Assembly (NCBI GenBank): GCA_002862585.1
Contig: PKDP01000010.1
Span: forward strand, 1 to 22,936
Direction: 5' to 3'
Length of the DNA: 22,936 bases
From: Flavobacteriales bacterium
GTDB taxonomy: Bacteria; Bacteroidota; Bacteroidia; Flavobacteriales; UBA7312
Shown here piece after piece: positions 6,586-15,420 of this stretch. The position numbers and the translations under genes were made by a program. Every line of letters starts with the position of its first letter. Within the stretch, counting starts at the first letter, position 1. The notes beneath the pieces are model-generated. The model was given only the letters and a program-made list of their open reading frames with translations, was not told the DNA's origin and did no database searches.

Positions 6586-7476
6586 ATGTCAAGACCAATA
6601 ATAGTATATGCATATAATCGTCCAGATTATTTAGATAAAGTATTGCAAGCATTAAAGCCTCAAGTCAAAGACACTGAGGTTTTTTTGTTTCAAGATGGAC
6701 CAAGAATACTAACAGACGATAAACCCAAAGTAAAAAACAGCGTAGATGTTTTTAGCAAGCATTTTCCTCAATCCAAAGTCTTTGCTAGTGAATGCAACTT
6801 AGGTGTTGCTTTTAATCAAAAAAGAGCAAGAGAATTTATTTTTGACAGAGCAGATTCTGCTATATTCCTAGAAGACGACATAGTATTAAATGACTATTAT
6901 CTAGAACAGTTGAATTTATTAATGGACAAATTTGAAGATGATAAAGATGTCAGTATGGTGAGTTGTTTTGGTGAAATTCATAGACATACAGACGTTTTTA
7001 AGTATTGTGACTATCTTACAAGATACGACGATTGGGATAAACAGCAAGAGAGAAATAATAACAAATTTATGCAAATGGAACATATTTGGGGATATGGGTT
7101 TTTTAAAAGAGCATATGATGTTGTGGCTCCTTTTATGGAAGGTTATTATGCTATGCTACCAGATGACTATAGGGGTAGGCCGCATCAACAAATATTGGAG
7201 TACTGTTCTCAATACGACATGGACCCAAGCAAAGTAGTAACTAGTCAAGACAGTGTAATGAGTGGATTCTTAGCTTTAAACAATTTTATTAAAATATCTA
7301 CCTTTACTATGAATGCACAGTATATTGGAGAATGGGGAGAGCATAGCAACGCAGACCACTATGAACAAAATTGGAAAAACTATAAGCCATATAATAAAAT
7401 GGTAAAGGACTTTTTATGGGACGATAGCGTAAAAGAAAAAATTAGAACACTTTGCAAAGCTAAATTTTTAAAATGA
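6586..7476 (+). CDS. GT-A glycosyltransferase, GT2/GT13-like
   Basis: A 296-residue protein with a classic GT-A start: PIIVYAYNRPDYLDKVLQAL (4-23), LFQDGPR (34-40), NLGVAFNQKRAREFIF (71-86) and the metal site FLEDDIVLN (94-102). The order resembles GT2 and the eukaryotic GnT-I/POMGnT (GT13) group. The C-terminal half has GYGFFKRAYDVV (169-180), QDSV (221-224) and a G-x-H-type end (IGEWGEH, 247-253) that may complete the active site. There is no membrane segment, so it is a cytoplasmic enzyme. AGGA at 6577-6580 sets ATG 6586. The next start overlaps by ATGA. Sugar specificity unknown. Confidence 0.8.
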   Translation: MSRPIIVYAYNRPDYLDKVLQALKPQVKDTEVFLFQDGPRILTDDKPKVKNSVDVFSKHFPQSKVFASECNLGVAFNQKRAREFIFDRADSAIFLEDDIVLNDYYLEQLNLLMDKFEDDKDVSMVSCFGEIHRHTDVFKYCDYLTRYDDWDKQQERNNNKFMQMEHIWGYGFFKRAYDVVAPFMEGYYAMLPDDYRGRPHQQILEYCSQYDMDPSKVVTSQDSVMSGFLALNNFIKISTFTMNAQYIGEWGEHSNADHYEQNWKNYKPYNKMVKDFLWDDSVKEKIRTLCKAKFLK

Positions 7477-8129
7477 ATATTGTTTTTCTTACAAGGTTTA
7501 GTATATTCGAGACAAACATTAAGGCTTGGAGAATTAACAAGCATAATGATATCGGAAATTACAAGAAAAAGCTTTTCGATAAAGATCGATTAGAAAATAG
7601 ATTTAACAATTTTGAAAAAATATGTTTACCAAGCATATTACAACAAACATCGCATCAATGGAAGTGGCATATTGGTATTTCGGATCAACTACCAAATACA
7701 TATAAACAAAAAATAGCGTCACTATGTACAGACAGGCGTATCCATATTTACCCTGTATCAGGAATAAATCATTTTGTAGATTTGTGTGATCAAAGTGACA
7801 CAAATTATGCTACGGTAAGGCTGGATGATGACGATGCTTTAAACGCTAATTTTTGTAATAAGCTTTTAGATTACAAATCTTATGACAAACAAGTAATATC
7901 TTTTCCTTTTGGCTCTAGGGTTATATTAGATAATAATAAAATATGTTATGGTACAGAAGTTTTTTATCCTAAAATAGCGTTAGGTCTTTCTGCTATTAAT
8001 TTTAATATATTAAGAGCTGGAGATCATAGTTCTATTGACAGTAGATATAAGGTAGTATATAATAATACAAAAGACATGTATTATGTTAATTGTGGACAGT
8101 ATTCTGAATCTCAAAGAAAGTTCTTATAA
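7473..8129 (+). CDS. Putative rhamnosyltransferase-like glycosyltransferase
   Basis: This 218-residue protein matches the 'putative rhamnosyl transferase' (DUF3118-type) pattern: FLTRFSIF (5-12), FNNFEKICLPSILQQTSHQW (44-63) and TVRLDDDDALN (114-124), the last being the GT-A acidic metal site. At 218 residues it is shorter than many family members, which often exceed 250, so part of the C-terminus may be missing or divergent. It is coupled to both neighbours (ATGA at 7473 and TAATG at 8127-8131). The rhamnose donor is inferred from the family name only. Confidence 0.76.
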   Translation: MNIVFLTRFSIFETNIKAWRINKHNDIGNYKKKLFDKDRLENRFNNFEKICLPSILQQTSHQWKWHIGISDQLPNTYKQKIASLCTDRRIHIYPVSGINHFVDLCDQSDTNYATVRLDDDDALNANFCNKLLDYKSYDKQVISFPFGSRVILDNNKICYGTEVFYPKIALGLSAINFNILRAGDHSSIDSRYKVVYNNTKDMYYVNCGQYSESQRKFL

Positions 8130-9463
8130 TGAAGAAGACTTTATTAGTTATTACCATTTTTAATCAGCTTGAATACACAAAAAAAATAGAACAATCTATA
8201 CCAGAAATAGAGAATATGGATGTTTTATTTGTAGATGATTGTAGCCAAGAACCTAATGTAGAATATTTGCAGTCTAAAAATAGAAATGTTATTCAGAAAG
8301 AAAAAGGTAGAGGACTTACAGATAGCTGGAATATAGCATATAGATATTACTTAGATAAAAATTATGATAATTTTATACTTTCAAACAATGATGTTATTCT
8401 TAATAAATATAGTATAGACAATATAATTAATGCACTAAACACACACACTTTAGTATGTCCTATGTCTACTTATCACGGTGCTGGACACAATAAGAATTTA
8501 CAAAAAATAGAAAAATATTATCCAGAACTAAAAAAACAATCAGAAAATCCTGATGATCACTCGTCGATGCTTGATAAATTAGTTAATAATCAAAATATAA
8601 AAATGCCAATGTTTAATGGATTTTTCTTTGGTATGAATAAACAAATAATACAATCATCATTTGATAAAGAAAATTTATTTAATCCTCAAAATACAAATAT
8701 TGGCCAGGAAGATGACTTAGCTCGTAGACTAAAAGAACCTCCTGTTTTGAATACAGCATCTTTTATTTTCCATTATAAAGCTGTTACTTTAAATACAAAA
8801 AATAGAAACAGTCTGCAAGATTATCATAATGTTGAATTTAATTGGTTTAATTATTATACCGACAAATTAGACCATGGATATAATGATATATACGACAAGT
8901 ATTTACTGCCAATAAGAAAAAATGTAAAGACAGTATTAGAGATCGGAAGTAGACCAGGTAGTGCTAAGTTATGGCTAGATTATTTCCCTAATGCAACAGT
9001 ATATTCGGCAGACCTAAAACCTTTCACAATAGATAACGATAGACATCATTTTGTTTCTATGGATCAAGGAAAGCCAGAAACTTATATAAACTTGCCATCT
9101 AATCGGATTGATGTTATTATAGATGATGGGCCACATACCGCACCTGAGCAATTAATGTCGTTAGATAAGCTGCTTCCACAAACAAATATGTTTTATATTA
9201 TTGAAGACTTACATACGACAGATGGAGTCAATCCAGAAGAATACAAAACCTTCATGAAAGATTCTGATGTTTCTGCTAACACCCTATTAAGGGAATGGTC
9301 ACAAAATATTTTTATAGAACATAAATACATAGATAATCAAAAGCGTAACAAATTAAAAATATTTTTTGAACGTGGAACAAAAATAAGATGGACATCAGGT
9401 AGGCATACGCAAAAGAAACCTTCCGAAATTATTTTTATAAGGCAAAATGATGAATTCAAATAA
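8129..9463 (+). CDS. Bifunctional GT2 glycosyltransferase - class I methyltransferase
   Basis: A 444-residue fusion. Residues 1-235 are a GT2-type GT-A domain: LLVITIFNQLEYT (5-17), VLFVDDCSQ (32-40), LTDSWNIA (63-70) and FILSNNDVILN (82-92), with NND in place of DxD; GFFFG (164-168) and GQEDDLARRL (192-201, the catalytic-base region) follow. Residues about 255-444 are a SAM-dependent methyltransferase of the macrocin-O-methyltransferase/CmcI kind: VLEIGSRPGSAKLWLD (269-284), VYSADL (291-296) and DVIIDDGPHT (328-337). The fusion suggests that one protein adds a sugar and O-methylates it or a neighbouring residue. Start overlaps the previous stop by one nt; the 3' end overlaps the next gene by 17 nt. 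Confidence 0.83.
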   Translation: MKKTLLVITIFNQLEYTKKIEQSIPEIENMDVLFVDDCSQEPNVEYLQSKNRNVIQKEKGRGLTDSWNIAYRYYLDKNYDNFILSNNDVILNKYSIDNIINALNTHTLVCPMSTYHGAGHNKNLQKIEKYYPELKKQSENPDDHSSMLDKLVNNQNIKMPMFNGFFFGMNKQIIQSSFDKENLFNPQNTNIGQEDDLARRLKEPPVLNTASFIFHYKAVTLNTKNRNSLQDYHNVEFNWFNYYTDKLDHGYNDIYDKYLLPIRKNVKTVLEIGSRPGSAKLWLDYFPNATVYSADLKPFTIDNDRHHFVSMDQGKPETYINLPSNRIDVIIDDGPHTAPEQLMSLDKLLPQTNMFYIIEDLHTTDGVNPEEYKTFMKDSDVSANTLLREWSQNIFIEHKYIDNQKRNKLKIFFERGTKIRWTSGRHTQKKPSEIIFIRQNDEFK

Positions 9464-10019
9464 ATTAAAGAAATATTTTGACAATTTATGCAAAACACAA
9501 GGTGATATTAATGAGCACCTTGAAACATTAGTTAAATATGGTGAGGTCTGTGATCATATAACAGAGATGGGAGTAAGAAGTTGTGTTAGTACATGGAGTT
9601 TTTTAGTTGCTCGTCCGAACACAATAGTGAGTTATGATATACAAAATCCTCCATCGGCAAACATAAAATCGGTAAAAGATACAGCAAAAGATATCGATGT
9701 AGACTTTAGTTTTATCAAGGCTAGTACAATAGATATTGAAATAGAATATACCGATTTGCTATTTATAGACACCCACCACTCTTACGCACAGCTCCAAAAA
9801 GAATTAGCATTGCACTCTAGCAAGGCTAATAAATATATAATAATGCATGATACAGTTCTATTTGGTCGTGTTGATCAATACAATAGCCCACCTTCTGAAA
9901 AACAGGGGCTTTATACAGCCTTAGAGGAATTTCTTGATCTAAATAAAAATTGGCAAATTAAAGAACACCATACGAACAATAATGGATTAACCATTATGGA
10001 AAGAGTAAATAATGAGTAA
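9447..10019 (+). CDS. Class I SAM methyltransferase, CmcI/Methyltransf_24-like
   Basis: This 190-residue protein carries ITEMGVRSCVSTWSFL (38-53, SAM-binding loop), VSYDIQNP (61-68), DLLFIDTHHSYAQLQKEL (103-120) and YIIMHDT (130-136). This series is typical of small methyltransferases related to CmcI and macrocin O-methyltransferase, many of which act on sugars or small molecules with a metal. AAGG at 9439-9442 precedes two adjacent ATGs (9447 and 9450). It follows the fusion protein, whose C-terminal domain is of a similar class, so the two may methylate different positions on the same glycan. Confidence 0.78.
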   Translation: MMNSNKLKKYFDNLCKTQGDINEHLETLVKYGEVCDHITEMGVRSCVSTWSFLVARPNTIVSYDIQNPPSANIKSVKDTAKDIDVDFSFIKASTIDIEIEYTDLLFIDTHHSYAQLQKELALHSSKANKYIIMHDTVLFGRVDQYNSPPSEKQGLYTALEEFLDLNKNWQIKEHHTNNNGLTIMERVNNE

Positions 10020-10998
10020 ATACTTTATTACTGGGATTGCTGGTCTGCTAGGCTCTAATCTTGCAGATTACATACTTAAAAATACCAAACATGATGTATA
10101 TGGGATCGATGATTTAAGTGGAGGATATATAGATAATGTTAATCCTAAAGTAGTTTTACATCAAAAAAATATATTAGATGAAGATTTTGATGAGATTTTT
10201 GCAAACGTAAAACCTGACTACGTTTATCATTTTGCTGCATATGCCGCAGAAGGACTTAGTCCATTTATTAGATGTTTTAATTATGATAATAACTTAAAGT
10301 CAACAGCCAAGGTTGTTAATAATTGCATTAGACACAATGTCAAAAGGATTGTGTTTACCTCTTCTATGGCAACTTACGGGAGAGCAGAACCTCCGTTTCA
10401 CGAAGACTTAATACCTCAACCAATAGATCCATACGGAATAGCTAAGTATGCTTGTGAAATGGACATAAAAGTTGCTGGGGAACAGCACGGTCTGGATTGG
10501 TGCATAATTAGACCACATAATGTTTATGGCATCAAGCAAAATATTTGGGACAAATACAGAAATGTGTTGGGTATTTGGATGTATCAACACCTCAATGGTC
10601 AGCCTATAACTATATTTGGCGATGGCAAACAAACTAGAGCATTTAGTTATATTAAAGATTCAGTAGGTCCTTTATATAGAGCTTCTCAAAGCGACAAAGC
10701 ATCTAAACAGATCATTAATTTGGGAGGTATTAAAGAATGTACTATAGATCAAGCAGCAGATACGTTGTTAAGTGTTATGGGTAGTGGTACCAAAAAATAC
10801 ATGCAAGCCAGACACGAGGTTAAACATGCATATTCTACCTACAAAAAATCAGAAGATTTACTTGGATTTTCTCACAAAACAAGCTTATACGATGGACTAC
10901 AATGCATGTGGGATTGGGCTAAACAAAGACCAAAAAGAGAAAGGTTTATTTGGCCTTTCTACGAATTAGACAAAGGTATATATAGTTTTTGGAGGTAG
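10012..10998 (+). CDS. NAD-dependent nucleotide-sugar epimerase/dehydratase (extended SDR)
   Basis: A 328-residue extended short-chain dehydrogenase. The Rossmann NAD loop is ITGIAGLLG (6-14), with Asp33-Asp34 near the ribose-binding strand end. HFAAYAAEG (73-81), TSSMATYG (116-123) and the catalytic YxxxK (Tyr141, Lys145 in PYGIAKYACE) follow. IRPHNVYG and a TRAFSYI segment complete the sugar-nucleotide domain. The series matches UDP-glucose 4-epimerase-like enzymes; the exact substrate cannot be told. It overlaps the upstream gene by eight nt. With the GDP-mannose epimerase at 11851 it would supply activated sugars to the transferases. Confidence 0.85.
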   Translation: MSKYFITGIAGLLGSNLADYILKNTKHDVYGIDDLSGGYIDNVNPKVVLHQKNILDEDFDEIFANVKPDYVYHFAAYAAEGLSPFIRCFNYDNNLKSTAKVVNNCIRHNVKRIVFTSSMATYGRAEPPFHEDLIPQPIDPYGIAKYACEMDIKVAGEQHGLDWCIIRPHNVYGIKQNIWDKYRNVLGIWMYQHLNGQPITIFGDGKQTRAFSYIKDSVGPLYRASQSDKASKQIINLGGIKECTIDQAADTLLSVMGSGTKKYMQARHEVKHAYSTYKKSEDLLGFSHKTSLYDGLQCMWDWAKQRPKRERFIWPFYELDKGIYSFWR

Positions 10999-10999
10999 T

Positions 11000-11848
11000 A
11001 TGTCTGTACAGATTGATCACTGGATAGGTAGGATGGGCAATTGGATTACACAAATAGCCAATGCCTTGTCTGTGGCGCATCAATATAAAACAGTATTAAA
11101 ATTTCCAAATAAAGAACCGATCAAAGGCTGTAATATATCTTTTGGTGAAGATACTAACTACACAGCATCAGGAGATTACTTTTATTATGAACTGGGTCAT
11201 GAATTTTACAGATGGCCTAATTTGTCTGAAACATCAAGACAATATGCAATAGATAACAGATGGAGATTAACTAAACAATACAGTTCATCTTTTTTGCCTA
11301 GTGAACCAAGAGATGTTCCTTATGATCTAACCTTTCATTTTAGGGGTGGAGATATTTGGGGAAACGATAGGGAAAGACCCAAAGCCCCTGCTTTATATAT
11401 ACAGTCTCCCATTTCTTACTATGACTTTATCATTCAAAAAGAAAATCCAAATAGTATTTTATTTATAGCACAAGATGATGCAAATATAATTAGAGAAAAA
11501 TTATATAAAAAATATAACAAACATATTGAAATTAAACAGTCTGTTGCAGACAGTTTGGGAAATGATATAAGCAAAATACTAAACAGTAAAATTGTTGTAG
11601 CAGGTGGTTTTGGGACATTTGTTCCTTCTCTGGCTGGATGTTCTAACAAAATCCAAAAAATGTATTACCCCTGTTTTTACGACGATGTGATAAAACAAAA
11701 AGATGACCATAAAAACATTACTCCAATATTATCATTACTACAGATAGATGACTATATTAAAGAATGGTCTTTGTTACCAGAAACATTGGATAAGATTGAA
11801 AGCCATGATATAAAAAACATTTCTGAACAAGCTATAGAAAGTAAATAA
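11000..11848 (+). CDS. Fucosyltransferase-fold glycosyltransferase (HxRxGD)
   Basis: A 282-residue protein with GRMGNWITQIANALSVAH (10-27) and LTFHFRGGDIW (110-120; His113, Arg115, Asp118), then VVAGGFGTFVPSLAGCS near 198-215. The GxGNxxxQ start and the HxRxGD motif are shared by the alpha-1,2/alpha-1,6-fucosyltransferase superfamily (GT11/GT23-like), in which the Arg contacts the GDP-sugar beta-phosphate. A GDP-linked donor such as GDP-fucose or GDP-L-galactose is plausible, and the neighbouring GDP-mannose 3,5-epimerase makes the latter attractive. GGAGG at 10991-10995 is a strong ribosome site for ATG 11000. The acceptor is unknown. Confidence 0.76.
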   Translation: MSVQIDHWIGRMGNWITQIANALSVAHQYKTVLKFPNKEPIKGCNISFGEDTNYTASGDYFYYELGHEFYRWPNLSETSRQYAIDNRWRLTKQYSSSFLPSEPRDVPYDLTFHFRGGDIWGNDRERPKAPALYIQSPISYYDFIIQKENPNSILFIAQDDANIIREKLYKKYNKHIEIKQSVADSLGNDISKILNSKIVVAGGFGTFVPSLAGCSNKIQKMYYPCFYDDVIKQKDDHKNITPILSLLQIDDYIKEWSLLPETLDKIESHDIKNISEQAIESK

Positions 11849-11850
11849 AA

Positions 11851-12837
11851 ATGAAAACAGCATTAGTGTGTGGAGCCGGTGGATTCATAGGATCGCATCT
11901 TGTTAAAAGATTAAAGGCAGATGGATACTGGGTTAGAGGTGCGGATCTAAAGATACCAGATTTCTCTACAACAGAAGCTGATGATTTTGCATTAGGAGAT
12001 TTGTGTAATTTTAGAAATGCTGAAAGAGTAATGTCTTTGCCTAATGGAGAAGTGTTTGACGAAGTTTATCAACTAGCAGCAGATATGGGTGGAGCAGGAT
12101 ATATTTTCACTGGAGAGAACGATGCAGCCATCATGCATAATTCTGCACAAATTAATCTTAACATAGGCTCAATAGCTGTCAACAAAAAAATTGGCAAGCT
12201 GTTCTATAGCAGTAGTGCCTGCATGTATCCAGCATATAATCAAGAAGATCCAGACAACCCAAAATGCAGCGAAGACTCTGCATATCCAGCCGCACCGGAT
12301 AGTGAGTACGGATGGGAAAAACTATTTAGTGAAAGATTTTATTTAGCATTACAAAGAAATCATGGATTAGACGTAAGCATAGCTAGGTATCATAATATAT
12401 TTGGTCCAGAAGGCACTTGGGATGGAGGTAGAGAGAAAGCTCCTGCTGCATTGTGTAGAAAAGTTATTAGGGCAGAAGAAGGTGGTACTATTGAAATTTG
12501 GGGTACAGGTAATCAAACACGATCATTCCTATATATTGATGAATGTATAGAAGGTACATTAAGATTAACACGATCAAACTTTACTGGGCCAGTTAACATT
12601 GGCAGTGAAGAAATGGTGAGCATCAATCAGTTTGCAGAAATGATTATCAAACTTTCTGGTAAAAACGTTAAGTATAAAAATATAGACGGTCCTGTAGGCG
12701 TTAATGGTAGAAATTCTGATAATAGACTTTTACAAAAAGAATTAGGTTGGCAGCCCTCTATGAAGCTTTATAATGGATTAGAGAAAACATATAAATGGAT
12801 ACAGGAACAAAATGAGAGAACCCACAGATATACTTAA
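11851..12837 (+). CDS. GDP-mannose 3,5-epimerase-like enzyme
   Basis: This 328-residue extended SDR has GAGGFIG (8-14), QLAADMGGAGYIF (74-86), FYSSSACMYP (118-127), YGWEKL (153-158) and HNIFGPEGTWDGGREKAPAA (181-200). These are hallmarks of GDP-mannose 3,5-epimerase, which turns GDP-D-mannose into GDP-L-galactose. The residues I recall as catalytic in the Arabidopsis enzyme (Cys145, Tyr174, Lys178, Lys217) map with a constant offset of 21 to Cys124, Tyr153, Lys157 and Lys196, all present. The enzyme is expected to be active and cytoplasmic. It follows a fucosyltransferase-fold gene and precedes another, which may use its product. No strong Shine-Dalgarno is seen. Confidence 0.87.
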   Translation: MKTALVCGAGGFIGSHLVKRLKADGYWVRGADLKIPDFSTTEADDFALGDLCNFRNAERVMSLPNGEVFDEVYQLAADMGGAGYIFTGENDAAIMHNSAQINLNIGSIAVNKKIGKLFYSSSACMYPAYNQEDPDNPKCSEDSAYPAAPDSEYGWEKLFSERFYLALQRNHGLDVSIARYHNIFGPEGTWDGGREKAPAALCRKVIRAEEGGTIEIWGTGNQTRSFLYIDECIEGTLRLTRSNFTGPVNIGSEEMVSINQFAEMIIKLSGKNVKYKNIDGPVGVNGRNSDNRLLQKELGWQPSMKLYNGLEKTYKWIQEQNERTHRYT

Positions 12838-14011
12838 TAACTTTGTCAACACTGGTGACTTAGTGTCTTTTGCTGAATACTTTTTACAGTACGATTATTG
12901 CAAAGATAAGTCTCAGTTAGATGAATGGTTGGTAAAATCTATATTGGTGATTACACAAAGACACCATATGGATATCTTGTATAATTTTATTTTACAGCTA
13001 TATAGAAATGATTATGACTTGTCTCATTTTGAGCTGTCTAGTATATATCCTGTAAATGTATCAAATTTAAAAAGTGTAACTAATTGCTATACTAAGAGAT
13101 TTAGTGGTGGTATAGGGGATTTCCTCAGAGGTTCTGTCCATCTATTTGAAAACTTGTGCCATCATACACAAGCCTCTGTAAACCTTGATTTTAAACAGCA
13201 CCCCATCGGTAAGTTTATTTTAACCACAGCCCCTAAAACGCAATCAGAGCCCATAGATTTAGAGGTAGAAGCAGAATCTAATAGAGGTTCCCAAAATTGG
13301 TCTATGCACATGAAAAAGACACTGAACAAGACCATAAGTAGTTCAAAGGATCTAGCGATATCTTCATTTTATCATGATATTCTAATTGTGCCGTACTATG
13401 ATAGAAATGCTAGATGTTTCTTACAAAACTACAATTTAACAGATAAATGCAAAAGATATTTTAAATTCCACATATACTTTCATAAAGATGTAGAAAATCT
13501 TTATCAAGCACTTAATATAAAAGACTATCATGTTTTACACTTTAGACTAGGAGACAGGAAAAGCGTATCTAACTTAGACGAGCAAATAGCTGATTTACCA
13601 GATTATATTAAAGAAAATCCTAATTACAAATCTTTTGATCATGACTATAGTGAATACTATAAAATGGCAAAAAAATATTTGAAAGATAGTAAGTGTAAAA
13701 ATCTAATCATTATGTCGGACTGCAATGATTTAAAGGCATACATTAAGAAAGTTAACAAGAGCAAAAAGATACATATTATACACGAAAAGAGTACTCATAC
13801 ATCCTATGCTCCGTCTACTCTTACTTTAACTGATTTTCAAAATCAAGACATAGAAGATGAAAAATTATTACATACAGCTTTAGATGTAAAGATTCTTTCT
13901 GAAAGCAAAAATAACGTATCTTATAGTGTGTATGATTGGGGGTCCGGTTTTGTTTATTGGATTAGTAAAATTTTTGATGTGCCTTGTGAGATTAATACTT
14001 TCTCTAAATAA
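12812..14011 (+). CDS. Large fucosyltransferase-fold protein (HxRLGD)
   Basis: A 399-residue protein. The N-terminal 95 residues are helical and unassigned. Then come RFSGGIGDFLRGSVHLF (96-112) and HVLHFRLGDRK (240-250; His243, Arg245, Asp248), the same two-part signature as the 11000 gene but more diverged. LIIMSDCNDL (about 295-304) resembles the second Rossmann half of a GT-B enzyme. A sugar transferase using a GDP-sugar is the best guess. AGGA at 12803-12806 precedes ATG 12812, which lies inside the end of the epimerase gene (26 nt overlap). The family match is remote. Confidence 0.62.
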   Translation: MREPTDILNNFVNTGDLVSFAEYFLQYDYCKDKSQLDEWLVKSILVITQRHHMDILYNFILQLYRNDYDLSHFELSSIYPVNVSNLKSVTNCYTKRFSGGIGDFLRGSVHLFENLCHHTQASVNLDFKQHPIGKFILTTAPKTQSEPIDLEVEAESNRGSQNWSMHMKKTLNKTISSSKDLAISSFYHDILIVPYYDRNARCFLQNYNLTDKCKRYFKFHIYFHKDVENLYQALNIKDYHVLHFRLGDRKSVSNLDEQIADLPDYIKENPNYKSFDHDYSEYYKMAKKYLKDSKCKNLIIMSDCNDLKAYIKKVNKSKKIHIIHEKSTHTSYAPSTLTLTDFQNQDIEDEKLLHTALDVKILSESKNNVSYSVYDWGSGFVYWISKIFDVPCEINTFSK

Positions 14012-14014
14012 AAC

Positions 14015-14659
14015 ATGCTCATATCCCATAAACATAAATTCGCATTTTTTAATATTCCAAAAACAGGAACAGTATCTACTAGGTTTATGCTAGAAAAATA
14101 CTGTGATATAATAGGCGGTGCTTTCGAAGATGGGATAAATTTTTATCAACACGAAACTGCATATACAGCAAAAGAGAAATTTTGTAACAGCGGTTGGAAT
14201 TGGGATGAATATTTTAAATTTACTATCGTCAGGAATCCTTGGCATAGATACGCCTCTCTTTACGTCTGGTCACAAAACACATTTGCAAAACTAGATATGG
14301 AAGACTATAACAAACTATCAAAACTAGACCAAGCTACATATAATGCGTACAATAAGTGGTTTAATAGACTTAACTTTGATCAAAAGCGAATACTAAGATT
14401 TCTTATTAACCATAATCCTTCACAAGATTATTTTTTTCTAATCAATAATAAAAACGCTATGAATTACACAGGATGTATGGAAAACATTCATGCAGAATTA
14501 GAACACTTTTCCCATACTGTAGGTATAAAAGATGTTAAGACGGAACACCAACAAAAAAGTAAACCTTATGAATACAAGGACTTTTATGATCAAGAATTAA
14601 TAGACTTGGTTGCAAAAAAAGAAGAATATACAATAGATAATTTTAATTACCAATACTAA
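14015..14659 (+). CDS. Carbohydrate-type sulfotransferase
   Basis: This 214-residue protein has both PAPS-binding elements: the 5'-phosphosulfate loop NIPKTGTVSTR (13-23, Lys16) and the 3'-phosphate site FTIVRNPWHRYASLYVW (69-85, Arg73, Ser81). The spacing and sequence fit the Sulfotransfer_2/carbohydrate sulfotransferase group, which moves sulfate from PAPS to sugar hydroxyls. No signal anchor is present, so it would act in the cytoplasm. Within this cassette the acceptor is most likely the glycan made by the neighbouring transferases. PAPS would have to come from the host, as no synthesis genes are in the window. Confidence 0.84.
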   Translation: MLISHKHKFAFFNIPKTGTVSTRFMLEKYCDIIGGAFEDGINFYQHETAYTAKEKFCNSGWNWDEYFKFTIVRNPWHRYASLYVWSQNTFAKLDMEDYNKLSKLDQATYNAYNKWFNRLNFDQKRILRFLINHNPSQDYFFLINNKNAMNYTGCMENIHAELEHFSHTVGIKDVKTEHQQKSKPYEYKDFYDQELIDLVAKKEEYTIDNFNYQY

Positions 14660-14674
14660 GCAAAGGATAATCTT

Positions 14675-15409
14675 ATGTTTATAAAACCAAAGAAAGCCTT
14701 GTCGTTAAAAGAATGTAAATTTTATCATTCTGTCCCGCTGCCTGATAGTTCGATCATCACAGGTGATTGGGATCTTACAAAATGCGCAGATGTATACTTA
14801 GGTAATATGGATTATGCAAATAAACGAGTTATAGATGTTGGTGCTGGTTCTGGCTTTCTGTCTTTTTTTATGGAACAAAAAGGAGCGTCTGTTGTGTCTT
14901 ATGACATGCCAGATGGTTCCTACTGGGATGTGTTAAAATATCCTGGACATCAGCCAGCTATGCACACAAAAGCACATGAAGAATATTACAATGCATATGA
15001 TTACACACATGAAAAAATGAACTCAAAATGCAAAATATACAGGGCAGATATATATAAAGACCTACCAGAAGAATTAGGTGAGTTTGATGCGGCTATTTTT
15101 GGCACAATGCTATCACATGTAAGAGATCCAATGTTAGTATTGATGAATATTTTATATAAAGTGAAAGAGTTTGCTGTCCTAATCAATCCTTTTGTAAACA
15201 AGGACCATAATGGTTCAACTTTTTATCCAGGTCAAAATCAGTTTGAGAGAGTTTGGTGGAATATTGATTATTCTACAATAGAAAGAATGGTTAATTCTAT
15301 AGGATGGCATATAGCAGATTCTTATGATGTGTTTCCTATACAGAACGTAAATTTAGATGTACCCAAAAAGCAAAAATATAGATCTTTAGTTATTGAGAGA
15401 TATAGTTAG
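14675..15409 (+). CDS. Class I SAM-dependent methyltransferase
   Basis: A 244-residue protein with a canonical SAM loop RVIDVGAGSGFLSFFME (51-67) and an acidic end to strand 2 (SYDMPDG, 75-81). FDAAIFGTMLSHVRDPMLVL (near 147-166) matches motifs IV-V of class I enzymes, and the overall look is close to the DUF1698/CmoB-type group. A glycan or lipid precursor is the likely substrate from context; a tRNA-related role cannot be excluded from sequence alone. AAGGA at 14663-14667 gives a clear ribosome site. Confidence 0.8.
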   Translation: MFIKPKKALSLKECKFYHSVPLPDSSIITGDWDLTKCADVYLGNMDYANKRVIDVGAGSGFLSFFMEQKGASVVSYDMPDGSYWDVLKYPGHQPAMHTKAHEEYYNAYDYTHEKMNSKCKIYRADIYKDLPEELGEFDAAIFGTMLSHVRDPMLVLMNILYKVKEFAVLINPFVNKDHNGSTFYPGQNQFERVWWNIDYSTIERMVNSIGWHIADSYDVFPIQNVNLDVPKKQKYRSLVIERYS

Positions 15410-15420
15410 AATTAGATATT

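Noticed and set aside
14675..15409. tRNA wobble-uridine methyltransferase (CmoB-type) as a firm call
   Set aside because: The SAM motifs resemble that group, but substrate residues cannot be verified and the context is glycan synthesis, so only a general methyltransferase call is made.
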